A stretch of DNA of 64,000 nucleotides from Podospora comata. Taxonomy: Eukaryota; Ascomycota; Sordariomycetes; Sordariales; Podosporaceae. The position numbers and the translations under genes were made by a program. Shown here piece by piece: positions 21,428 to 32,600 of this stretch. The stretch is taken from positions 3,534,001 to 3,598,000 of the forward strand of contig CP071493.1 of NCBI GenBank assembly GCA_017354895.1, read 5' to 3'. The stretch's first letter is position 1; each line of letters begins with the position of its first letter. The notes below the pieces were generated by a model. The model was given only the letters and a program-made list of their open reading frames with translations, had not been told where the DNA came from and ran no database searches.

Positions 21428-24400
21428 ATGGGCGGCGAAAACCACTGCTGGAATGGTCCTAGAAGTGACTATCCCATCCGGGCTCCCAAACCAGTCGGCC
21501 AGTACATCAGCCAAATCTACAAGTCTCGCATCGGCCAATTCTACGCCAGGGGCCAATATGCCAACGAAAACCTCCTTTCCATGATGAACGATGCCGTCGT
21601 CTACGGCGAGCCTCATGTCCAACTCTGGGTTTGGCACGCTCCTGGACAGACCAGGCCAACCTTCAAAGAGGCCGTCTCTCATGACTTTGAAAAGACCAAG
21701 GTCGGCGCCAGCTTTGGTCCATCCTGGACCACTCATTGGTTCAGGGTCAAGATCACAGTCCCGGACAATGTTCGCGATCAGGAGCTGGTCGAGTTTCACT
21801 GGGACGCCAACAACGAGGGTTTGATCTGGTCCGAGGACGGCGAGCCTCTCCAGGGCCTCACTGGCGGCGGCGAGCGAGTGGAGTGGGTTCTTCCCAAGCC
21901 CTTCCTTGATGGAAAGGAACACACCTTTTACGTCGAGATGGCTTGCAACGGCATGTTTGGCATCGGCCAGGGTGACCTCATCGCTGCTCCCGACCCGAAC
22001 AGGTACTACACCGTCGAGAGAGCCAACATTGTGGCGGTCAACCCGGACGCTCGCGGCCTGCATATCGATACTTGGATCATTGGCGACGCCGCCAAAGAGT
22101 TCCCCTCGGACTCCCCTGAGCAGCATCATGCTCTGGATGTTTACAACAGGATTATCGAGGCCTTCGAGCCCGGCAACAAAGACTCGCTCAAGACGTGCCG
22201 GAAGATTGCTCAGGAGTACCTCGGCCCCGATGTCGACTCACACAAGGTGTACGAGAGTGACAAGAAGCCTCTTGTCTTTGGTATTGGCCACTGCCACATC
22301 GACAGTTGCTGGCTCTGGCCATTTGATGAGACCAAGCGCAAGGTTGCCCGATCATGGTCCAACCAGTGCAATTTGATGGAGAGGTATCCCGAGCTCAACT
22401 TTGCCTGCTCCCAAGCCCAGCAGTACAAGTGGCTCAAGGAACTGTACCCCTATGTCTTTGAGCGTGTCAAGCAGAAGGTCAAGGATGGCCAGTTCCACCC
22501 CATTGGCGGCAGCTGGGTTGAGCACGACACTAACCTGCCCAGCGGCGAGTCTCTTGTCCGTCAGTTCGTGTACGGCCAGCGCTTTTTCGAGGAAAACTTT
22601 GGGAAGCGCTGTCAGACCTTCTGGCTGCCCGACACCTTTGGATACTCCAGCCAGCTCCCTCAACTGTGTCGGCTGGCCGGCATGACGCGCTTCCTCACCC
22701 AGAAGCTCAGCTGGAACAACATCAACAAGTTCCCGCACACCACCTTCAACTGGGTCGCTCTGGATGGCTCACAGGTGATATGCCACATGCCGCCGGCTGA
22801 AACATATACGGCGGAGGCCCACTTCGGCGATGTCAAGCGTAGCATGTCGCAGCACAAGTCTCTTGACCAGGACCCGACCTCGCTTCTTGTTTTTGGAAAG
22901 GGAGACGGTGGCGGCGGTCCTACCTGGCAACATCTCGAGAAGCTCCGCCGCGCTCGTGGTATCAGTGACACGGTAGGCCTTCTCCCTCGGGTGCACATGG
23001 GCAGCTCGGTCGATGACTTCTTTGATCACCTCGAAGCCAAGGGCGACAAGCTCGTGACGTGGTATGGCGAGCTGTACTTTGAATTGCACCGCGGAACATA
23101 CACCACTCAGTCCAACAACAAGCGCAACAACCGCAGAGCCGAAGATGCGCTCCGTGCTGTCGAGCTGCTGGCTACCATTGCCTCGATCGAGGGGCACTGC
23201 GCCTATCCCAAGAAGGAGATTGATGAGATGTGGGAGTCGGTTCTTCTTTGTCAGTTCCACGACTGCTTGCCCGGAAGCTCGATTGAGATGTGCTATCATG
23301 ATTCTGATGAGGTGAGGGATCTGAATTTGGATAGCGAGATGGTTGCTGACACGATGTGCAGATTTACAAGAAGGTTTTCGAGACCGCCGAGAAGATTCTC
23401 GGCGAGGCTACAGGCCTCCGTGAAGCCACCGCCGATGCTGTCACCTCAAACACTGGTGTGGCATTCACCTCACTTCCGTGGTCGCGTCACGAGATAGTCG
23501 AGCTTGCCGATGGCGAGCTTGCCGTCGCTTCCGGCCCAGGCCCCTTTATGAAACTTCGGCCTTTCTCCCTTGAGAGCGAGGAAACGCTGGTGACGCTCGA
23601 ACAGCCATCCCCGGATGTGTTTGTGCTCCAGAACACCCAGTTGAAGGTCAAGCTCGAGAGCGGCCTCATCACATCGCTCTACGACCTGAAGGCCAACCGA
23701 GAGATCATTCCCAAGGGACAGAAGGCCAACCGATACGTCATTTTTGACGACAAGCCTCTGTACTGGCAGGCTTGGGATGTCGAGGTGTTCCATCTCGACA
23801 GCCGCAAGGAGCTCTCGACTTCTGAGACCAAGGTTCATGAGCAGAAGAAGCACCGCGTCAGCGTCATTACCAAGACCAGGATCAGCGACAAGAGCTACAT
23901 CGAGACGGTGATTAGTCTTTCGGCGTGCTCTCCCAGCCAACAGTCGTTCGTCGAGGTCAGCAGCAAGGTGGAGTGGCACGAGACGATGAAGTTTCTCAAG
24001 GTTGAGTTTCCCGTGGATATCCGCAACACGGAAGCGAGCTATGAAACCCAGTTTGGTATCGTGCGGAGGCCTACTCACTACAATACGAGCTGGGACATGG
24101 CCAAGTTTGAGGTTTGCTCGCATCGGTTTGCGGATTTGTCGGAGCATGGCTATGGTGTTTCTGTTTTGAACGACTGCAAATATGGGTTTGCCACGAGCGG
24201 GAACCTGATGAGGCTGTCGCTGCTGAGGAGCTCCAAGGCGCCTGATGCGCATGCTGATATGGGAACTCATCACATCCGGTGGGGAATTTTGCCGCATCAG
24301 GGGGGGCTGAGCCATGTTACTGTGAGGAAGGGGTACGAGTTTAACAACCCGCTCAAGATTTTTGAGGTGGAGAGCCTGGGGGATGTGAAGAGTTGGTTGC

Positions 24401-24693
24401 GGACGAGGAGGGTGTGGTTGGACAGCGAGTCGGATGAGGGGTTGGTGCTGGACACGGTCAAGAGGGGGGAGGATGATGAGAAGACGGGGGAGGAGAATGT
24501 GATTTTGAGAATGTATGACAGTCTTGGTGGGCTGGCGAGGGGTAGGGTGAAGAGTGTGTGGGGGATCAAGAGGGTGACCAAGGTGAATTTGCTGGAGGAT
24601 GAGGTTGAGGAGGTGGAGGTGGATGGGGATGGGTTTGGTGTTGAGCTGAAGGCTTTTGAGGTGGCGACTTACAAGTTGGAGTTGGACCATTAA
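21428..24693 (+). CDS. AMS1: Ams1-type alpha-mannosidase, glycoside hydrolase family 38
   Basis: Trims alpha-mannose from free oligosaccharides in cytosol and vacuole; yeast Ams1 reaches the vacuole by the Cvt/selective autophagy route rather than the secretory one. Exons are 21428-23311 and 23362-24693 (50-nt intron), giving 1071 aa, near the family length. No signal peptide is seen, as expected. The zinc site begins with HCHID (His290, Asp292), the nucleophile is Asp402 in WLPDTFGYS, and the block LSWNNINKFPHTTF is class II typical. The intron falls just after FHDCLPGSSIEMCYHDS, and the join continues into YKKVFE. The start at 21428 has a good CACCATGG context; the frame is open a little upstream with no ATG. 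Confidence 0.96.
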
Positions 24694-25898
24694 GGAGACC
24701 GTCTTGTATGGTTGGGCGAGGTGATTTTTTTTGGACTGTTTTGTTTTGAGATTGTGCGAAGAGTGGTGTTATCGGGTTATGAGATTCGAGATTTTGATTT
24801 TAGGTCTCGAGAGTTTAATTGAAGAATGGTTATAACGCTTCAAGTTGCTTGAGGAGTGCCAGTGGCAACAACGTCCCAAGGAATCAATCACCATCAACCC
24901 CTTCCCTCCGAAAGTATGAGCTCAACACGCGACACACATCCCCCAATTCTCAGGGATGTGGCTACAAATCTCAGAGCAACTAGCAATTGGGGACGCCCGA
25001 GAGGTGTACTTGGATTGAGCAGACTTATCTTTGGAACAGCAAGCAGCATACATGAGAGCAGCGATCCTGAATTCCATCACACTTCGTTGTCGACCTCACA
25101 CCGCACACGCAATTTTGCGAGAAAGGGATCGAGGTCTGTAAACCGTGGTCAAGCAAGTCACTCAAAGTTAAGCATCATCATCGCTTCCATAACAATCTCA
25201 CATTCCCTACTTCCTACTTCTTACCCCGCTCTCCCTCCTCCCCATCTATTGTATTCACCGATATCCCCTTTCTAGAACGCCAAAATTCAGAAATCAAACC
25301 CCCCATTTCAGCTCCCCCCCCTCGCCATTCCCACACCAAACAACAAACAAAACTCTTCTCCCTTCCCTCCCTCCCCTAACCCCCCCCCCCTCCCCCACTT
25401 TTCACCTGGGAGTCGCTCCAAGATTCACCCCCTCTCCTCCCCCCCTCCACCCAAAGAAAACCTCAGAACATAAAAAGCGACACAAATAAACCAAGTAAAA
25501 AAAAAAAAGAGCCTCTTGTTTTAGGTATAACATCAACCAAACAAAGAGAGCCTTGCCCCCCATCCCATCCATCCCATGTCTTTCCAGCCCATGCAAATAT
25601 TTGTTTGTTTGAGAAAGAAGAAAAATAAAACATTTTTCTCATGCTCACCACCCTCCACACCGTCCATCAAAAAAAAACCCCTCTTCAAAAAAGGCGTTAT
25701 ATCATTAAGCAAGGAAAGAGACTCTCTTTTATTTTTTTGCAAAAATGTCCGCATCCAAGATGCAGTAATCAATAATCTTGAGCTACTGCGGGTATGGATA
25801 TATATCTTGGTGTGTGCGACTTTTTTGCAAAAAAAAAAAAAAACAAAAAAAAAAAAAACTCCAGTCTCCCAAATCACATCAACCTCCCACTCTCCCCC
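24694..25898. other. Convergent 3' flanks of AMS1 and YDJ1
   Basis: From about 25200 the plus strand is nearly all pyrimidine plus A, with poly-C near 25380 and poly-A runs near 25500 and 25829-25858. On the minus strand this would be a purine- and T-rich YDJ1 3' untranslated region. No gene is supported. Confidence 0.55.
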
Positions 25899-27340
25899 TT
25901 ACTGCGAAGCGCACTGTACGCGCTCGGCATGCGGGTGCCCGTCATCCTCGTCCTCATCCATGGCAGTGGCCCCCCCAAAGCCACCCTTGGAGCTGGCGTC
26001 CACATCCTCGATATCAGCCGGTTCCGTCATGGCATTAGCAGGGGGTGTGTTGATGATCTCTGGGGAGGGGAGGCACTTCCGAAGGGCCTCAAAGGCGGCC
26101 TCGTCTTGAGTCCAGCCCTTCTCGGGGAATTTGACGCTGAATCGGATATACATATTGCCAAAGTCGTGGTGGCGGTATGATGGCATACCTTGCCCGCGGA
26201 TCATCTTCACGGTGCCTTTAAATCGTGTTAGACGGACGTTCTTAACCAACAGACACCAGTCAAAACTTACCAGGTGAGATAGCCTCGCCAGGCAGAATGT
26301 CAACACTCAACCACCTCTCATCAAGGTGCTCGATGTAAATTGTTCCACCAGCAAGAGCCGTTACGAGATCAATCTCGGCGTTGTAGAGCAGGTCGTCCTC
26401 CTTGCGCTCGAAGCGAGGGTGTGGCTTCTGCTCAATCTGGAAAACGACATCACCCGCAAGGATGCCTGGCGCTTGGTCACCCTCACCACGGAATTCCACC
26501 TTGGTACCGCTTCTCACGCCACGGTCAACGTGGACATGGAGAACCTTCCTGTCAACCACCGTCTTCTTGCCCATGCACCCTCTGCACCTGTCCTTCTCCT
26601 TGACAAGTTCACCCTCGCCGTTGCAGTCTGGGCAAACGGTCTGGAAGCGTTGGATCATGGGACCCATCTGGCGCATCATAGTCTTCATACCGTGACCGTC
26701 GCAAGTTGTGCACTTGCGAACGGCACCTTCCTTGCCCCCGCGACCCTCGCACTTGGGGCAGATGATGGAGCGCTGAAGGGCAAGCTTGGAGACCTTGCCG
26801 CGGTAAATGTCCTCGAGGGAGACGTTGTGAACGTGGTGGATGGTCTTGGCCTTGCTTGGCCCGCGATTCTGCGCGCCGCCGCCGAACATGCCACCAAGAC
26901 CACCGCCGAAGCCGCCGGAACCAAAGAACTGGGCAAAAAGATCCTCAGCAGCCATGCCGCCACCGCCGCCGGCACCGCCCTCAAGACCAGCCTCGCCATA
27001 CTGGTCGTAGATCTGGCGTTTTTGTGGGTCGGAAAGAATCTCGTAAGCATGTGAAACCTCCTTGAACTTGTGCTCGGCCTCCGGGTTGTTGGGGTTCTTG
27101 TCTAGACAACAAAGTCAGTCATGCTACAGCAATCTGCCACTGTGCCAGCAACAACTACATACCTGGGTGGAACTTGAGGGCGGAAATCTTGTACGCCTTC
27201 TTCAACTCCTGCTCCGTCGCATTTGGCGAGACCTGCAGCACCAATCATGTCAGAAACTCTACATGCTTTCCTCAAAAATCCGAGATGGCATTCTGGGATT
27301 CCTTACGCCAAGGATCTCGTAGTATTTCGCTTCCTTAACC
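25899..27340 (-). CDS. YDJ1: Ydj1/Mas5-type Hsp40, farnesylated DnaJ co-chaperone
   Basis: Type I J-protein that stimulates Hsp70 ATPase and delivers clients in the cytosol and at ER/mitochondrial membranes. Four exons, 27305-27340, 27163-27232, 26271-27101 and 25899-26215, give 417 aa. The J domain has its HPD triad at residues 34-36, split by intron 2. A Gly/Phe-rich linker follows. The zinc domain has four CxxC units: [24 protein letters not shown] and CRGCMGKK. The substrate-binding beta domains end in an acidic tail and CASQ, a CaaX box identical to that of yeast Ydj1, so Cys414 is expected to be farnesylated. A heat-shock element lies about 210 bp upstream of the start. Confidence 0.97.
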
Positions 27341-29648
27341 ATGTTTGCGGTTGGATCTGATTGTATCGAAAAGGAAACAACAACTTGCTGTCTCGATTCG
27401 GCGGAAGACGCTTAGTAAAAAGGGTTTCCTTCCGAGAAAGCTGAAATGGCCAATAAAGTTAGCAAAGATGTCGGGCACTTTTCCAAAAGATATGGCGCAA
27501 CAGAGTAAAGTTGGGAAGAGCAAAGAAAGCCACAGGCCAAAGAGGTCTTCTTGAACTTTCTGGAGTGAAAAGCGGTGGGGGATAGGTAGGCAACTGGCAA
27601 AGCCAACCGTTAAAAAAAAACAGGGCGCTCAGAGTATGTGTATGCCGTACCCCCGAGGCTGTGTAAGCTTTCTGCTGGGCCGCTGGCAAGACCGGGCTTG
27701 GTGGCTGCCAGGAAAAACCGATAGAGTTGGATGTGTGTATTGGAAGTGGAAAGAAGGAAAACCTACAGTCTGCTTTGGAATTTTGCGCTCGCCGATTTTG
27801 CGCAAATGCGTCAAACTCTCTTGAACTTCTTCTTCTAAAAGTTGCCCGATTTTGTTGTCGCAGCAAGCAAGAATTTGTCACTATCGCCGGTGTAGGAAAT
27901 AGCCGAGCCCTTCTGCTGAGTCGTCGGTTTGTTTGTTCGTCCGTTGACTTTCGTATCTTCTGGGGAAGAAACAAAGGGTTGGGGTGGGGTTGTTGTTTGC
28001 GTTGGACCTTTTTCGAGGCGCCAGTTAGTCAAGTAAGTTAAAAGAACTTCGTCCTTTAAGAAACTGATCGCAAGGAGAGGGGTCCTGTCCAAGGGGAATA
28101 TGAGCAAGGGCAGATTGGGGTGGGAAAGAGGGCGGCAGAAGAGGCTGAAATTCTTCCCCCAAGCCCAGGCGTTGCCTTCCCTCCACTCCCCTCCTGATGG
28201 AATTCCATCGAAGACTCTAGAGTGTGGCTGGTGCTGTTAGTGCAGTACTTTCCAGTAATCCACCCCCCTTGTCAGGCCCCAAAAGCCGCATGCATCATAG
28301 GCCCGTGCACTGCTTGAGCAGCGGCAACACTGACAGGTAAGGGGTACCCATCTATCTAATTCTGTAGAAATCCCAGTGCTGCGCCGATGCGCATGGAAAC
28401 CGAACAATATCTATCTAGCGGGAGGCTTCTGCGTTCAGGAAGCCTGGTCACTCTTCAACCCCTCCAAACTGTGGCTTGAAAGGAAGAACCCAGGGTCTTC
28501 TGTCGTCACCCTCCCACACTCCCTTCCCCCACCCAACCATCCGCCACACCACCCACAAGGGATCCTCCTCCGCATCGGCGCCGGCGAACGGGGGAATCTT
28601 TTTTAAGTGAAGCGAAAGGGAAATCCCAGGGCAGCTGCAAAGTCCCAGAACACATGTGCGCGCACGTACTTTATCATGACATGACATAATCGTGAGAATT
28701 TCTCCAGGTTTCCAGAGTTCTCTCGCCAGGTAGTCTACAGGTTTGTAAGTGAACTCGGAACTGACCAGCAGGGAAATAGAGCGCTTACCTAGTTAGTGTA
28801 CACTACCCTACATGCATCTTTTGGAATTCCCAGATCACGGAATCTTACCGAAACTCACATGCATTGATCGCCCCCCTCTCCGTTCTCGGGCGAAGAAAGG
28901 AAAAACACACCTACCTCACTGGCGGGTCGGAGAGCCATGGCAATAATGCTATTCGCCTGGCTATAGGGTGTCAGGCTGCATCACTTTCACGTAGCAGGAC
29001 ACAAGAAGCGTGAGCATGAAGCATATTTGTCCACAGTTATTGATATTTATTATCACACTCGCCATATCATCTCACCCATCTCTCCCTCCCTCTCAACCAC
29101 ACAACAGAACCGCCCACTGCCTATGCATACCTCCCTCCCCCAACCAGAGCAATATAATGTTGAAAACAACACCATTGACAAAACCCCCCTTCCATGCTTT
29201 GCTTTGTTGAAACCACCACCTCCCCCAATGTAGACCTGCCTGCCAATGCCCTATGCCACGATATACAAAAACACCCCCCTTGTCAAAAACACCCCTCCCC
29301 CCTTTTTATAAAACTCCCTCAAACACCACCAACCCTTCCCCCCCCAAAAAAACAAGACAAGAAAAAGGCCCATTCCAGACCCCACACCGCAGTTTTATAT
29401 ACCATTCGCTCCAATCACGCTCAAACAAACAACAACCCAGAACATGTAAAAAGAAAATAAAAATAAAAACTCAATAAACGCTCTTTCTCGCTCTAACAAA
29501 CCCTCAGAAGCCCTTTTTTTTTTCCCGCTGCCCATCTCCCCCGAATGTGTTCCCCCTCAAAATATACACTATATATTACACTCCCCTGTCTACCCACCCC
29601 TTCTTCCTCCCCCCATAACACCCCCTCCTCCTCGGCCACTAACCCCCC
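27341..29648. other. Intergenic 2.3 kb, YDJ1 promoter and SNT2 3' side
   Basis: The YDJ1-proximal part contains the heat-shock element at 27547-27566. The SNT2-proximal 600 bp is C/A-rich with AATAAA-like sites on the plus strand only. Several open frames of 60-170 codons exist on both strands, but they overlap one another and show no domain. Confidence 0.5.
27547..27566 (-). promoter_or_regulatory. Heat-shock element of YDJ1
   Basis: Four alternating 5-bp units in a row read nTTCn nGAAn nTTCn nGAGn, at 27547-27566, with one mismatch in the last unit. This is the binding array for the Hsf1 trimer. It lies 207-226 bp upstream of the YDJ1 start codon, a usual distance for an Hsp40 gene. Confidence 0.75.
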
Positions 29649-32600
29649 CTAAGAAAGCAAATTCCTCAACGAAGGACTAGCACTAGCCCCACTCGCCCTC
29701 GGCTCCCTGTTCGGAGGCGGTAGGCTCGGCTCTCTCAACGGCGGCGGGCTTTGATGCACATGTCCCCCCCAGTGCGGCCCCCCCTGCCTCAGATAATTCG
29801 GCTGCGGCTGCGGCTCCATCATATGATGCTGCGGTGGCGGCGGACGCATATGCTCGACATGATGACCATACCCATTCATCACCGGCGGCGGCTGGTGAGG
29901 TCCACTCGTCCTCCTAGGCGGTGATGACCCCCCTCCGTTCAGCCCGACCCCGTTCCTATAAGGCGAGTGCATTATCCCGTTGTGGGGTGGTGGTCCAGGC
30001 GGTGGGCCAATTGTCTGGATCGGTGGTGGACGGAGGTGGTTTGGTGGTGGTGCCAGGGGTGGCATACTCAGTGGGGGAGGGGTCGGGCCGCGGTGGTGGT
30101 TCTCGCGGGGGTGGTTGAGTAGAGGTGACATGTTATTTGGGTGGGCAGAGGCTCGGGGCCAGTCGCTGTAGCCCCTGTTTGCTGGGGCGTACTCGGGCGG
30201 TGGAGGTTGGACAGGCAGTCCTCTCGGGACGATGGTGGGCGGAAGAGGAGGTGGTTGCACCGCCTGTGACTGGGCGGCTACCGGTGGAGGGATCAGTTGG
30301 GGAGCAGTCGGACCTGGTAAAGGAGCTTGTAGCTGCGGTGGTGGCTGAACCACGGGCGGAGGACCCGACGCAGAATGCATTGGGGGAGGTGACCAGGTCC
30401 TGTAGGAGCTGATACTGGGATGACGAGGCTCGGTAGGGCCACCGATAGGAACAACAGCCGGTGGTGCTTGCGAAGCCTGCCGGACCGGCTCGGGTGGTGG
30501 CGTGGGCTCTCTTTTGAGCTGCGGATGAGGATTCGGCTGGCGACCCAACTTCTTGCACTTGTGACACTGGAAACTGCGTTGTTCCACGAACTTTTGCGCC
30601 TCGGAGCCCAGGTTCCCGAAGTACCCGTTGGTGAGCCCGCGTTCCTGTTCCTGATTGATCGGGTGCCACTTGGGACTGACATCGGTGGCGCAGGTAAGAC
30701 AGATCTTGCCGTTCTGTTGCATCGACGGTGCGTCCTCCATTGGCGCATCCCCGTTGAGAATGTGCGAGATGGAGTTGTTGATCAGAGATGCCCGGCGGTT
30801 GACGTGATGCGAAAGCGTGGATGGCGATGTCGAAACCTTGGACGTGACAGCGATCTGGTTGGCTTTCTTGGCGCATCCCTTCAGCGCTGTATCGGCCTGT
30901 TTGTAGTTCTGGACATACAGCTGCAGAGCAGTCGTCCCGTTTTCCGCCACAATGTCGTGCATTCGGTAGATAGCCGTCTTGGTAGGCAAGTGCTCCTTGC
31001 AATAGACAACCGCCGACATAGTTCCAGCGTCCCCATTGATGCTGACAATATTGTGCTGATCGCGCCTCGAGCCCTTGACAGGCGTGATGTCAAAACCCAG
31101 AGCATAACCTGCCTGGTGAGCACACTCGACGTGGACAGAAGCGCGGCACTGGTGGCAAGACACACAAGCTCCTCCGTCTCTCTTGCAAGCCTTGCAAATC
31201 TCGGCAAACTTCGCCCTCGGGATCGTGGGAATTCCTTCAGCAGGACACAGCGCCTTTGCGCTACCGAACTTGACCTCCGGTGTCCAGACCGCGCATGTGA
31301 CGTGCACCCAATTGTTATCGGTCGTGCACTTCAGGGGCTCGCGAGGGTTGACAGGCCGATTCATCTCCTCCTGCTTCTTGCGGTAAAAGTCGGCCGCTTT
31401 TTGCGCATTTTCACGCTCCATTCTGTCTCTTTCTCTTTCCTTCTCCGTTTTCTTCTTGTGAGAGATTTTAGGCGGCTCGACAAAGTCATGGTGGGTATAC
31501 TCATGTGGGCAAAGCACGCACTTGTAGTCCTAGATACACAAGTTAGCATCAATTGCACCTTTGCAATCAAACCTGAGCAAAACTTACAATAGCGACCTGC
31601 GGGTTCTTGTCATTGGCACACATGTCGCATGTCCACTTTCCAGGAGGTCTGTTGTCCAGCACACCGTAGCAACTCCGGTGAACCGTCAAGCGGCACTCTC
31701 TGCAGCACAGATGCTGATTACCCATGGGCTCCATCTCAAGGCAAATAGCACAAGGCAGCGTCCGCGGCTTGGGCATTTCCGGGACGGGAGGTGGCGGTGG
31801 AGGTGGTTTCTCAACCGCCTTCTCCTTCTTCTTGGAGATCGGAGCATTGACCACACTACCCGACTCAGAAGCGGTCTGATCAGCATCCTTGTCGGGAATA
31901 CTCTTGAGCTTCTTGCGAGGCGGTTCCTTATCCGTCGGTTGGGCGCTGAAAGAGCGTGCCGGGCTCGCAGTAGCAGCCGGATCGGGGGTGCGATATCGAA
32001 TATTGTTGGCCATCTCCTCAGCCGCCAACAACTCCTTGTAAAGATCCTCGTCCACCTTCTTCCGCCATCCGCGACCTCCCGTCTGGGCCACCTTCTTCGC
32101 AACCTCTTCAACATCCTCCCACTGGATAGCATAACGTCTCCACAGCTCGGCGCATCGTCGACAGAGTGCCTGGATGCATTGATCCTTCTTGTCCTTGTTA
32201 GCGCCACGGCCACCATTCTCGGTGACCGCGGATACAGCAGCAGCCGGCGCTCTCCGCCACTGGCGAGAGTTTTTGGTGCCGCAAAACTTGCACAGGAAGC
32301 CTCTCTTCTTCTCCTTGGCCTTCTCCGTGTCGAACGCCGAGTCATCGTGAACATCAGCAACGTCGTCAGCCAGCTTGTTGGCAGCCGCCTCGGCCTTTTT
32401 GGCATCTTTCTTGCCCTTGCGTCCGGAAAAATTGCCCCAAACTTGCTTGCCACGGTCTGTCTTTTTCCAAGTGTAGTAGTATCTGACGACGGTAGCTGGT
32501 TTCAACGTCTTGACGTGCTTCATGACGAGATGCAACTCGGAGCCATATTTGGCCACACCCTCTTCGAACTTCTTCTGCTCTGCTGGGGTTAAATCTGGCT

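Noticed and set aside
25829-25858. Poly-A run considered as the 3' end of a retroposed element
   Set aside because: No LINE/SINE body, no target-site duplication and several similar A-runs nearby; it is low-complexity 3' flank.
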